From Lepeophtheirus salmonis (taxonomy: Eukaryota; Arthropoda; Copepoda; Siphonostomatoida; Caligidae): a stretch of DNA of 64,000 nt. The notes under the pieces are model-generated. The model worked only from the letters and a program-made list of their open reading frames with translations. It had not been told where the DNA came from and searched no databases. Below are positions 46,490-57,346 of this stretch, piece by piece. The translations under genes were made by a program, and so were the position numbers. Where the stretch lies: assembly GCF_016086655.4 (NCBI RefSeq), contig NC_052142.2, positions 8,312,422-8,376,421 on the forward strand. The letters are read 5' to 3'. Numbering within the stretch: the first letter of the stretch is position 1; each line of letters begins with the position of its first letter.

Positions 46490-48128
46490 TGAGTCGAAGC
46501 ATTAATAGATACCGGCAGTTAGGAAAATTTTGTGTTGCAAGATTTAGTACGAAATAATAACTGGAAAATCTCTCTTTCTTATATAAAAGTGACAATAAGT
46601 GTCAATTGCTTCCTCTTCCTATCAACTGATGGCAATAGGAATGTGTAGCTCTTTGTATAAAAGAACAAACATATAACAATATTGAGTTTTTAGTACTTAA
46701 AAATCTTTGTCGTCTGTCCATATACGGACATAATTTATTGAATGAGTACTCAAGTGTTGAAATTCCATTTGGTGGACCCAGAAAACCACTCAAGATCTGT
46801 AATCTTACAATATTGAATGTACCTAGTCCAACTCTCTTTGGTAATTTAGCTGCTGATTGTAAACCAATTGCAATTAAGTCCAGACAAATCTCTCTTCCTG
46901 ACCAAGAATACATAGATTCCGAAATCACTCGTATGTTAAGGGAGGGTATTATTGAAGAAAGTAGATCACCTTGGCGAGCACATATTTTGGTTACCATCAA
47001 TGAAAGGCAAAAATAAAAATGAAATAATGCAGGCGGTGTTAACTGCCATTGATCCAGGTCAAACAATGATAGTGGAAACAGACGCATCAGAGTTGGCCAT
47101 TGGAGCGATTCTGAATCAACGTGGAAGACCCGTAGCATTTTACTCAAGAGTCTTGTCGAAAAGCGAGTTAGGACACTCATCAATCGAAAAAGAAGCGTGC
47201 AACATCATGGAAGCACTAAAAAAAAACATTTTAAAGCCCATAATAGATCAAGAATCGGTATCCTTTATCTTCAATATTAAGCAATCTAGTAAGATTAAAA
47301 ATAGTAAAATTCTCAGATGGATGCTCGATCTCTCTTGTTATTCAAATGATAGCATATATAGAACTGGAACAAAAAATGTAACTGCCGACATGTTATCACG
47401 AGTATGTAGTGTTGCATCAACAGTCGGAGATCTGAAAGTTATCCATGAAGATCTCGCAAATCCAGGCATACGTCGATTAGCCCACTTTGTCCGGTGTAAG
47501 AATTTACTTTATTCCATGAACGGAATAAAAGAAGTAATTACGAAGTGTGGCATATGTTCCGAGTTGAATCCAAAGTTTTTCAAACCGTCCAATTCTACCC
47601 TTATCAAAGCAATGCAACCCATGGAACAGTTAAGCATAGATTTTAAGGGTCATCTCCCTAGTTTTACCTCTTTGAATAAATATATACCTACAGTTATTGA
47701 TGAATACTCTCGTTTTCCATTCGACTAAAGGCTCTACCATTCATCATGGTTAATCAACCCTAAAAAAGTTTACCTTAAAAGTCTTGTGCAAAAGTGACCC
47801 CTAGTTGATGAAATCTATCTAGTTATTTCTAATCCCTAGTATGCAACAGTAAGATTGTCTAGAGGACAAGAAAAAACGGTGTCTCTAAAAGATTTGGCTC
47901 CTGCTCCTCAAAATTTGGACTTAGATACTGGTAATGAAAACAACGAGACTGAAAATGATCCATTACCTACTCTTGTGACTGAAGATCTCATAGAAGCTGG
48001 ATCCAGAAATGAAACTCAAGAAAAATGTCTTGCTCATAATTGGAAAGAATCTTGACAAATGCACTCTACGACTCCGAAGATCTGGAAGGGATCGAAATCC
48101 GCCCAAGTACCTTTACGACTATATTTAG
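46490..48128 (+). pseudogene. Gypsy pol (protease, RNase H, integrase pieces), broken
   Basis: Protease motif ALIDTGS at 46499-46519 is followed at once by TAG. The protease continues to RKPLKICNLTILNVP and then the RT start (IDSEITRMLREGIIEES, SPWRAHILVT). There the fingers, palm and YxDD are lost. The frame rejoins at the RNase H domain (TMIVETDASELAIGAIL, FYSRVLSKSELGHSSIEKEA, TGTKNVTADMLSR). The integrase zinc-binding part follows (H..H, KCGIC), then SIDFKGHL and VIDEYSRF with two catalytic Asp. The rest of the core is deleted. The C-terminus ends RRSGRDRNPPKYLYDYI with TAG at 48126-48128, touching the purine tract. Confidence 0.9.
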
Positions 48129-48138
48129 AGGGGGTAAA
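48127..48138 (+). other. Polypurine tract of the Gypsy element
   Basis: AGAGGGGGTAAA abuts the 3' LTR and overlaps the last base pair of the pol stop codon. It would prime plus-strand DNA synthesis. Confidence 0.85.
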
Positions 48139-48312
48139 TGTGATATTTCCGGTACATCACTATATTGATGTACCCTTGCATGTGTTATTATTATTTGTTC
48201 TAGAAGAAACAACACACTGTGCTTTACTAAAGTTTTTCTGTATACATTATATTAGTTACGGAATGTTAAATCAAGGCAATCTTTCGTTAATCCATGTTAG
48301 ATAATTTTACGA
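48139..48312 (+). repeat. Gypsy 3' LTR (174 bp)
   Basis: Begins TGTGATATTTCCGGTACATC and ends GATAATTTTACGA, the same length as the 5' LTR. Confidence 0.9.
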
Positions 48313-48920
48313 TAATATACAAAATACAATGAGACATTTTTACACATAAATAAATGTACTAATTATGAGGAAAAATAAAATCCATCTTCATCCTATTATA
48401 CTTCAAATACACTAAAAAGACTTATGCTTATCTTATGTAAAATGTTCATTTGCACGTTTGAATGTATGGAGTATGCATAAGTCTTTACCAGATAAAACAG
48501 ATATTAGACAAACACCTTGCACACCATTTGAAGCTAAGGCACCATTGAGACCATTCAGGCAGTTTTTCTTCCTTATTCCTAAATCCAGACACAACTCAAC
48601 TTAACTTACAACTGAGAAAATTAGGTCCAGTGTTTTTGATGAGACGGAAATACGTAAACTATTCAGATATGTTTTTCTAGAGATACCAGTGTTCGAAATT
48701 TGCAAATTTTAGCTCTGAACCAAACAGAACATTTTAAGATCTTATAGGCTCAACATTTTGAATATTAAAAAAAAAACCTCCACCTTAGGTTTGGCAGATA
48801 TATCTAGAGATTTCTTTTTGGTGCGTGCAAATAAAGAACAAAAATTTGAATAAGTAATCTGCATTATTTTCCCACACAATAGGCTTATATCATTAGGCTG
48901 TCATTAGGTATAAAAATAAA

Positions 48921-48981
48921 GAAGCGAAAAACGTCGTAACCTTGTAAGATAAAATTTGTATTTATGACGTCGTTTCGCTTC
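48921..48981. repeat. Short inverted repeat (hairpin)
   Basis: GAAGCGAAAAACGTCGTAA (48921-48939) is nearly the reverse complement of TTATGACGTCGTTTCGCTTC (48962-48981). The arms are separated by 22 nt. It is probably a tiny fold-back element. Confidence 0.6.
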
Positions 48982-49000
48982 CTTTTTTGTTTTACATACT

Positions 49001-49672
49001 AGTAGCGGTCTAGAGCTTTTGCCCCGACCAACTACACCCCCCATTCATTAACCCTCGACCAATTAACTTTTACCCCCTAGCATTTATCCCCAAACCATCT
49101 AATCCATCACACATTCGACCCCCAATTACAATAAACAACAATATGCACTTGCTTTGGAGCCCAAGTCGAGTCGCAAGACATTACGATCGAGTCCAAGTCA
49201 AGTCTCGACTCTTTGATTGTGAAATCGTCTTCAAAATATGGACTCAACTCCAGGTTGAGTCTCAAACCTTGAGTCCAAGTTCCCACCTTTGGCAATAATT
49301 CACCATTATACCTTAAATTATACATTTATTCTTATACTATTAATTATTATAATAACAATTAATAGATCATAAATAAAGATATAATTGAAAACTCGTCTTT
49401 GACTTTCAAGAAGTGACAAATGGTGACGTCAAGAGAAGTCCGATACATCATTAGTAGTTACATCATTAAGTTAAATCAATAATAACGTTTGTATGGTTGT
49501 TAAAAGATTGAATGTTTAGTCGTATGGTTACTATTTATTGTAATAGGGTATAAATTACTAGGATGTAGAGGATTCAGGGGGTAGATGGTTCGGGGGATGA
49601 AATGCTAAGGGCTAAAATGATGTAACTATTGGGGGGTTAAAGGATGGGGGGGAGTAAGAGCTCTAGAACCTA
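49001..49672. repeat. Fold-back element with long C-rich/G-rich inverted arms
   Basis: The left arm (about 49008-49115) reads GGTCTAGAGCTTTTGCCCC, TCATTAACCCTCGACC, CCCCCTAGCATTTATCCCC and AAACCATCTAATCC. The reverse complement of 49555-49672 repeats these in order (GGTTCTAGAGCTCTTACTCC, CCCTTAGCATTTCATCCCCC, GAACCATCTACCCCC). CTAG lies close to both outer ends. The centre has several GAGTC/GACTC words (49150-49290). There is no coding sequence. Confidence 0.75.
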
Positions 49673-49704
49673 TTCCTAGATACGGATTGGGATTCAGAGC
49701 TACT

Positions 49705-49790
49705 TGCAGCTAATATAATGAAACGTCATGACAGCTAAGCTGCTCTCCTCTTACATATTCTTCAAATTGTCAGGATGGTCATCTTAATTT
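49705..49790 (+). repeat. Dispersed repeat family B
   Basis: GCAGCTAATATAATGAAACG, ACAGCTAAGCTGCTCTCC and TTCAAATTGTCAGGATGGTC, shared with 19401, 32066 and 60288. It lies directly beside the fold-back at 49001-49672. Confidence 0.7.
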
Positions 49791-50348
49791 TCGATTTCTT
49801 CAATTTTTACATATCTTGCTTATCTGATGACTTCAGTTGATGTTCCATGTATATTAAATCTTACGAAATCAAATCATTAATTAATTCTTCCGTATCTATC
49901 CATCGAATATGTGCAAATATTATTACAAGACTTCATATAGAAAAAAATATCGCTTGCAAAATTAGCGTTGATTAAATCCATCTCGAACGAAACAATGAAG
50001 AATTCATATGTTAAATTGATATTAGATAGATTCACATAAATCTGATAAATTTATCTTGATTATATACATAATCCAAAATTATATGATTAATAAAATTTAT
50101 TAATAGTTATATATTAAATAACGTACAATATTAGAGCAGTAAAAAGGACAAATTTGGAATCAATTATTTGTATCAGCTTACAATATATAAGGTAGATTTC
50201 TAAATGTAATTATTATTAATAAAGTTGTTTGCAAGTTGATCAGGAATTTGTGTACTTTGCCTATTTTTATTTTTTATTTTTTTTAATTCTCTCTTTTCTT
50301 TATAGCTTACTTTGGAATTGTGTGTGAAGGATTTACGAGGGATTTAGT

Positions 50349-51418
50349 ATGTGCCTACTTAAGTTAATCGCAGTGGCTATTGTGCTTTTGGGATTATCAG
50401 AGGATTGTGAAGCAAAAAGTATTTTTGTCCTGCAGGATTTGCTAGAGAATATTGAAACTGAAAAAGATAATATTAATATAGGAAGTAAAAATAATAAAGT
50501 AAGTAGTGCAAATTTAATAAATTATCCTATTCATGAAGACGTTCATAAGACTACGGAAAGCTTCAACGAAAATGTTAATGGAAACAACATTGTATTAGAG
50601 AAGGAAGAATTACATTTAGGAGAAACCAATAAAGCGCCGAGTAAGATATTTACACTTGTTTTAAACGATACAATATATTTTGTTTTATTAGGCTATGTTC
50701 CACTGCCTTTTGATTGTCGTACATATATAGCGGAGAATATTTTAACTCATGAAGAATGTGCCTTTTATTCAACTAATAGTTTTTATCAACGCGGAAAGCC
50801 TCTTATAGCTCAATGTCGATGGGATCCTAGGTTTGATAATGTACTAAAGTAACTATAATGTGAATACAAATTTTTTAGATATAGAATGAATGGAGTTTGT
50901 TTGTGCCCTCGAACAGAATCGTTATGTTATTCTGATGAATTAAAAAATAAGTGTTATTGGTCTAGAAATGAAAATATCCCTCATGAAGCTAGTAACAAAA
51001 ATGGCATATGTATATCTAACGCGGAGAAATTTTACTATGTTCTCCGTGATCTCCTTCTGAAGCGTGGGAAGAAAGATTTTGCTGTTAGAATAATTTATAA
51101 CTCTGATTCTGCGCTAGGAGAATTACCATTTGGACCCCATGGACCTTCGTTAATAAATTCAAAGGATTTTTTAACAAGGTACGACCTTAGAATTATATCT
51201 TAAAGACTTTTTTTTAGTTACGTATTGTAATATTTAAATTATTTAGTAAATTTGAACTATATGTTTTTACGTAAAACTTTCAAGAGAATTTGATGTAAAA
51301 AATTCAGTCACAATTTAATTAATAATGAATATAACTTGCTTCTATTTTTAGGGAGAAGATGGGCCAATACCGCCATCCTGGACTTCTTTCCCACCACTAT
51401 TATCGTAGCTTCAGATAG
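50349..51418 (+). CDS. Predicted secreted cysteine-rich protein, 265 residues, four exons
   Basis: I do not recognise this protein. Proposed coding exons are 50349-50640, 50692-50830, 50879-51178 and 51352-51418; the frames join without a stop. A splice acceptor (CTTTATAG, 50298-50305) upstream of the ATG suggests a 5' UTR exon further left. Residues 1-22 form a signal peptide (LLKLIAVAIVLLGLS, cleavage near CEA|KS). Residues 25-95 are acidic and Asn-rich, with little order. A compact part with eight Cys follows (106, 120, 139, 151, 153, 160, 169, 188; GVCLCP is typical). The C-terminal 75 residues contain LLLKRGKKDF, a possible dibasic cleavage site, then GPHGPSLINSKDF and a His/Tyr-rich end. 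The second intron (48 nt, donor GTTTGA) is the least certain junction. If intron 1 is retained, 17 hydrophobic codons are added without a stop. Confidence 0.72.
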
Positions 51419-51653
51419 TGTTTTTGCTTCGAATATTTAACTTCTTTTGTAAAACAATGATATTTAAGTGAGAATCTTTAGTACTTAGTCATAAATATAA
51501 AATCTTTGATACCAAATATTAATTACATTAAAATCATACGACAATCATAATAGTAGTAATTTTAGCTTGTGATAATTTTTGATTTTCTGTATAATTGAAA
51601 CTCATTGGAATGAAAAAAAAAAGTTTATAGAAACAAAAAAAACAAAAATTGGA

Positions 51654-51659
51654 AATAAA
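51654..51659 (+). terminator. Candidate poly(A) signal of the cysteine-rich protein gene
   Basis: AATAAA lies 236 nt after the proposed stop codon (51418), within an A-rich stretch. Confidence 0.35.
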
Positions 51660-51956
51660 AATATATTATTGTTATCACATTCATAGGCTTAATTCAGTCT
51701 AAAGTTATTTGTACTTTTAAAGACTGAAGGTTATACTTTTATAATAAGAGCTTAGCATAGATTGTGCGATTAAATTATTTAAGTTTCATTCACTGTTGTG
51801 AGTGAAGTATATTTTTCAACGCATTTTTTTAATTTTTTTGCAATGATTGATGTAGAGACTTTTCTATTAAAATCTGAACACTTTGAATTTTTAAACTTCA
51901 ACACGATATAACTTATTAATTAACAATAGAATTTCAAGAAAGTTAATACTATAAAT

Positions 51957-52135
51957 CAGGGGTCGGCAACTTATGGGACGCGTGCCAATACTGGCACTTG
52001 GAGGTATTTTCACTGGCACACCCATATTAGTATATATTCCCGTAATTTGCGTGTGTTTTTTACCATTATTGTTCATTTTGACACACTCATTGATTAGAAA
52101 TGTTTAAGTTGGCACTCTATGTCTTAAAGGTTGAC
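51957..52135 (+). mobile_element. hAT-type non-autonomous relic
   Basis: Starts with CAGGGGTCGGCAAC (51957-51970), a terminal sequence typical of hAT elements. GGCAC-rich sequence follows (CTGGCACTTGGAGG, CACTGGCACACCC). The right end near 52120-52135 (AAAGGTTGAC) is only a weak inverse match, so the end is approximate. Confidence 0.5.
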
Positions 52136-52149
52136 AAAAATAAATAAAT

Positions 52150-52690
52150 AGACGTTGTTCGAGCTCTCTTAATTATTAGTATAGCAGCCCTTGGTGACAA
52201 CTATGGATTCCAGGCTGACAGTGGTTTTGAGGGCCTCTGGGTTTGGATGACAGACACTGGAGGCCTTCCCCTCGATATGAACCCAAAAGTTGTATTCGAG
52301 AAGGTTGGTATCAGGTCTTTAGGGGGACTAAAAGAGTTATGCATTTCAGGAGATGAGTTTCTTTCATTGCTGGTGTCAAAAATGGCCTCTCCATTCTCAC
52401 AAGGCTCTTTCCACCCCCTTTTTGACAGCTCTGGACAGTCTTGTGTGTAACACCAAGATCTCTAGCATGGACATTCATGGCCTCTAGGAGATTGGCCTTG
52501 GCTGTTTTCTTAGAACCTTCCTTCTGATTTGACCTTTTTGACAGATCCAGTCTTTCTCCCTAATGTTCTGGAATTGTTGATGGGGTAGGTTGTGGTCTTG
52601 GAGACTTCCAACTTCTTGAAGTGCGCGAATGGAAATTTGTTGATCTCGTTCATGATGCATTTTCTCGGCTTGTACGTAAGCTAGAGATCT
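52150..52690 (-). mobile_element. Internally deleted Tc1/mariner relic (DD41D-like), reversed
   Basis: The - strand starts CTCTAGCTTACGTACAAG, as does the relic at 8400. It encodes KFPFAHFKKLEVSKTTTYPI, then a broken KKVKSEGRF and GVTHKTVQ-like segment. After loss of the catalytic core it reads LIPTFLEYNFWVHIEGKA, then CHPNPEALKTTVSLES near the left end. These are the two ends of a transposase with the middle missing. Confidence 0.55.
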
Positions 52691-52814
52691 CAGGTTTGTT
52701 TTTTTTTACTAATTTTTTATGCTTTAATATATCTAAATATTAATGTACTTTATTAACTCAACTTTCATTAGTTACACTTGAGAATACGAATTTTATAAAA
52801 ATGAATTGAGGTAG

Positions 52815-53025
52815 AAAATCGAATTCATCTTTGAGAGCAGAATCCAAAACTGATCTTAGTTTTTCTTAGACTATTATCGTTCAGAGTAATATTTTACCCT
52901 TTAAAAAAATCTCCAAATTAAAATTAAGGTAATAAAACATATGTATAAGTGTTTTTTTTTATGATAATAAAGTGTTTTTATTGATTCTGTATCTTATTCT
53001 AAGCTCTATATTTCAATTTTTAGGC
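52815..53025 (+). repeat. Dispersed repeat family A, copy 4
   Basis: GCAGAATCCAAAACTGATCT at the start, GACTATTATCGTTCAGAGT in the middle and ATTGATTCTGTATCTTATTC near the end match the other three copies. Confidence 0.7.
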
Positions 53026-53051
53026 TGAAAAACGATTCTTCCTTAGACCGT

Positions 53052-53138
53052 TATAATTTATTTATAGAAATGAGAAATATTATAATTTATTAATACAGAT
53101 GAGAAATATTATAATTTATTAATAGAGATGAGAAATAT
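53052..53138. repeat. 29-bp unit repeated three times in tandem
   Basis: Units at 53052-53080, 53081-53109 and 53110-53138. They are of the type TATAATTTATTAATAGAGAT followed by GAGAAATAT, with a few differences between units. The array directly follows repeat family A copy 4. Confidence 0.85.
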
Positions 53139-53139
53139 C

Positions 53140-54500
53140 ATAACTTATATAGGATAGAAAACTATTCTATGTTTAATTTAAAAAAACTTATTTGAAAAAA
53201 TATGAATATCCAAAGGTTTTTGGTTCGATTTTGTATTTTTTAAGTGAGCCTATTTTTTTATGGGGGTGTATTATCAAATGGGAAACATTATTATGATAGT
53301 GTTTACGACTTCATTCCCAATTTCATGTGCCCTAATAGATAATAATTAATATCACCACACCCGGTATCGTACAAATTCAAATAAAATAATTATTAATTAT
53401 ATTTGAAATATTAAAATTCCTTACTCATCGTGAATGGATCTCTTCATTGTTCCGATCCTGGATTCTCTGTCTCGAGGAAGAAGTCCACTCTACTCCCCTA
53501 TGAGGTTTGGTAGTTTTCCTCTGAATTTTCACCCCGTGGTCCCACATGGAATTTGGAATCCGAATCCTAACATCTCTTGAGATCTATGATACAATTAGAA
53601 TTATCATCGTTCGATTCCCTATATCAACCTTTGGTCCTAACTATTGGAGAACATAAAAGTCAACTTCTTCAGATCTTAATGAATGAAAATTCTTTCGGCG
53701 CCAATTGTCAAATTTAAAACACAAATATCTTAATTTATCTTATTAGAATGATTGAACTATTTAAATGTGGTGTTTTGTATATATATTAATTTTATATAAC
53801 TTCACATTACATATTATCTTAATCTGAAAGTGAATAGATCCAGTCATAGTTTCAACCCTTTAATATATTCATCATTGTTGCATTTAGATGTACCCACCCA
53901 AGGAAGGAGTCTACTCTTCTCTCGTATGAAGCTTAGCTTGTTTTGTTTCTCTTTTTAGGATAAATATTCATCCTATCATAATCCCTGTCTAAATCAAATA
54001 TTGAGCATTTCTTTTTTAGAACAAAGTATTTTGGATATCTTCTTTTGCCTAATTCTTAAAGAACTTAAAAAAATTCCGTCTTTGATTAATGAAAATCGAT
54101 CTAAGCAAATGAAAAGCACAACTCAATTTAAAATGATCTCTCCATTTACTCGAATGTTTTTAAAATATTTAAATTTTATCCCTATAGCTTATACATAATT
54201 TACATGTGATATTATTTAATATTTTACATTATTATATTTACATATGCCACATCCAGCCTCTTATTTTATTCAATTATAATTGCTGTTTATGGAATAGGGG
54301 TATGGGTTGACATTGACCAAATTAACATATATTTTATCATTAGTTAGTAAATTTAATGTTCATCATTTTGTAAATTATCTTTAATAACTATATTTTGAGT
54401 TAATAAGTAAAAAAAATCAATTTTATGAAGATAAAGATACCTCTGATAAACTAATAACAACACTAGATATAATTTTGAAAAGAGCAGATATTTTAATATA
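53140..54500. other. AT-rich non-coding region with a weak direct repeat
   Basis: Segments near 53428-53545 and 53829-53960 resemble each other: GTGAATGGATC / GTGAATAGATCC, then GGAAGAAGTCCACTCTACTC / GGAAGGAGTCTACTCTTCTC. No gene was seen. Confidence 0.4.
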
Positions 54501-54512
54501 AATTTTTTTATT

Positions 54513-55440
54513 TCATAATTTAAAGTACAAACTTTCTTTTATTATATTTTTTTCTATGTTCATCTTCAATACATTCACTTTTAATCGTTTAGCATACGTA
54601 CATCTAATCCTCCTGTGTTTTTCCATTACCATTAATTCTTCATTAAATATTTTCCCGTGTTCATAACTTACATCACCAAGATGATTAGGGAAGCTTGCAA
54701 AATTGCTAAGAAGGAAATCAATTTTGGTACTCATCTTACATCTTATAGCTTTGTAGTTCCTCATCAATCATTCCACTAACTCATTATGGTTAATTTTCTT
54801 TGTGATTTCCAGGAATTTATCCAATAAATCTAATAATTATTTTCCTGTTTTGTCATGATTATTGACCTAATCTTCATCCCTGATGAGTTTAGGTATTCTT
54901 GCCCCCTCAAATACACTACCCTTTATTTTCGCAGTGGACAGTTTTGGAAATTTTGAGGTGATATAAACATTCTTCATCGTGGGTAAGAGCTTTGATAAAT
55001 TGTTTAATGATCTTAGTTTTATGTGGAGAGGTGGGAAAATAATTTTCGCCTTGCCAATTAGTTGTGCATTAATAATATTTTTATCTAGAGAGTTTTAATT
55101 TGGTCTCTGAGATCAATTAGTTATTACCCAATGCTAGTTTTTAGCTCTGCTGTCCTATAAACATAAAAAACAGGGATGTTTCGTGAATCTACGTTGCTGG
55201 TCAAGAAGAAAACTCTCCTTGTTGAGATCAACACAGATATTCATATCGTGTTTATCATATTGAGTTATTTCTAGAACTTTCTTAATGTCTCCGAAAACTT
55301 CAAAAAAAAAAAACAGAACGCTGAATTAGAATGGCACCAAAAATATTTTCATAGTGTAAAATGAGACATTTCTGACTATTTTTTGAGCTATCTATAAATG
55401 ATCTCCATTCATCTGGTCGATAAACTGGAAGTCCTAAGTT
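54513..55440 (-). pseudogene. Longer decayed copy of the unnamed repetitive gene family
   Basis: On the - strand, through several frameshifts and stops, I read DEWRSFIDSSKNSQKCLILH and YENIFGAI, then NICVDLNKESFLLDQQ and FTKHPCFLCLWDSRAKN. Next come KNIINAQLIGKAKIIFPPLH, KFPKLSTAKIKGSVFEGARI, KLIRDED, and finally MMRNYKAIRCKMSTKIDFLL, FPNHLGDVSYEHGKIFNEEL and VMEKHRRIR. This order (FIDSSK, CFLCLWDSR, IIFPPLHIKL, DxxEHGxxF) is that of an uncharacterised family seen in many arthropod genomes, apparently mobile or repeatedly copied. The function is unknown. The fragment at 8030-8275 corresponds to its centre. Confidence 0.7.
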
Positions 55441-55499
55441 CTTTCATACGCCACAATTGTTGTGGTATTAAACAAGGACCTGTATGTTCCTCCTTCAAC

Positions 55500-57340
55500 C
55501 ATAATGAAGATACATACTAGGACTAACTCCTTAATACTATTCTTCCTTCATTTACCTAATTACGTTATTTAATTCATATTCAATATACCAACGTCCTATA
55601 ATAGGAGTTGCGACTATAGACTTGAGCACCACCTTGCTTCAACTTATGTGACTACAATTGAGGCCTTAAACAGCTTAAATTCATTAAATTGAAAGTAAAT
55701 AAAACCTAATAAAACCATTATTTCTAATTTTCAATTAGATTCGACAATTATTTTATACAATATTTTTAAATTTATGCTGCTTTATAAACCATTTGTTCTA
55801 AATTTAATTTTAATTATTGATTTCTTCTGTCAGAGGAGCAACTAGTATTTAAATTATGTTCTAATCTTAAATTTTCATTAATTTTCAGAGGAAGTACCAA
55901 TATTTTCAATCTAAAATGAAGTAAATAATGCTTTAGTTTTAAGAATCCCAAAAAACTTGATTTTATAAACTTAAGTCAAAAAAATCGATTTTATAAGAAA
56001 AAAGATTCTACTCAAATATTAATCAATGTTTTTTTGAAAAATATTTATTTTGATGTTTCTGTCATGAACGTACAACGACTACTGAAACTATATGGAACTT
56101 TTTTAATCCATTTTATAATTCTGCTTTGTTCTTGTAAATGTATGTGCAGCCGAATACAAATATAGCGAATAATAAGAAAATGAACTACGTCATGGCATTT
56201 AGGAATTTCTGTTGAAGATTTTATCATTCCCATAGCCATTTCGGTAATAAATTTTTCAATTTTTGTCATCTTTTTTAAATCTTTGATCATTGATCAAAAA
56301 ATTTGGAGTGGTGTAATCTTTGGAATTGGCTTGGCTTCTTTCGAAGTGCTTTGAGCACAACTGAGAATTAGTGGAAAGATTCCAATTGGCCCTCTTCTTT
56401 TATAGTATCTATTTCTTTGATTTACTATTATCCTTTGGAAAGGAAAAAAGCGCAGCATCTTTGTCTTTGGATTTTTTTGAGCATTTAACAGCACTACGCG
56501 AAGGCATATCTATCCTAATATTGGGATTTCAGGTCGATTTGTTGGAAAAATTACTTTGTTTTCACCGTTAATAAGATTTTAATAAGGCCACAAATTTATT
56601 TCAACTGATTGTCAGCTGACGTCAGGTAGTTTGCTTGGTGTCTTAACGCTTCTTATAGGGGTCTCCAATATACGTTCTCCCATAGAGAAATAAATAAATA
56701 GAGGCGACAAGGTGTATAAAAGGTTGAGTAATATACTCAGACCATAGAGAAAGAAATACATTTATATGACAATACTTTTTTCTTGGCTGCTTGGCATATT
56801 TAGGCAGACAGAGAAGAAACATTCTGATCTTAAAAATTGGTGTACAGCTGTTGTAATGTGTGTAATTGTAAATATGTTCTAATCAGAAGGAAAAAATCAA
56901 ACTTGATTTGACTTTAGCAAATCTTTAATTATTTAAAACACCATCTTAATTCTATTTACAGGAACATTGTAAGGTTTTTCAATTTATGGCTGTTTCGGCG
57001 ATATTAATTCATTTACAAACAATTGGCAGATTAAGAAACAAGGAAAATTCAAACTATTCACAGCGATTCGTTCAGCACTTGTAAATTATATTTAACGTAT
57101 TTGCTTTATTTTTTGCTGTTAATATTAGTTTCAACAATAATATTTAAATCTTAACTGCTTGTTGTTTAAATATCCATTGGTTTGAATAATCAAATGACAT
57201 AATCATCATGGTTCTATATTGCTACAACGGGGACTGCTCAAATAAGAGCAATAAAGCTGGTCTTAGCTTAAATAAATTTTCTTTATATCCAAGTGCATCA
57301 AATTTATTATAAACTACCTAAATTTTAATTGTATCCCACC
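55500..57340. other. AT-rich region without an identified gene
   Basis: Two adjoining - strand frames (56045-56290 and 56294-56494) carry basic, aromatic-rich sequence (HDVVHFLIIRYICIRLHIHL) that might be the tail of a transposase, but I cannot support that firmly. A TATAAAAGG sits at 56715-56723 without a recognisable gene downstream. Confidence 0.4.
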
Positions 57341-57346
57341 CCATAG

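Larger units (their letters stand above)
45448..48312 (+). mobile_element. Internally deleted Gypsy-type LTR retrotransposon
   Basis: A 2.87-kb element with two 174-bp direct LTRs (45448-45621 and 48139-48312). It has a purine-rich tract (AGAGGGGGTAAA) directly before the 3' LTR and gag-pol pieces between. The order protease, RT, RNase H, integrase defines the Gypsy (Ty3) type. Most of RT and the integrase core are missing, so the element is about half normal length. By eye the LTRs differ at about 23 of 174 positions (about 87% identity), so the insertion is old. I see no clear target-site duplication. Confidence 0.92.

Noticed and set aside
46602..47183. A 193-codon - strand frame
   Set aside because: It is antisense to the Gypsy protease/RNase H sequence, which has clear family motifs on the + strand.
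50849..50878. Alternative donor AA|GTAACT for intron 2 of the secreted protein gene
   Set aside because: It has a better donor sequence but would leave a 30-nt intron, shorter than any other here. The 48-nt choice is in line with the 51-61 nt introns of this window, though not proven.
53428..53960. LTR pair of a second retrotransposon
   Set aside because: The two segments are only loosely similar, are 400 bp apart and enclose no coding sequence, PBS or polypurine tract.
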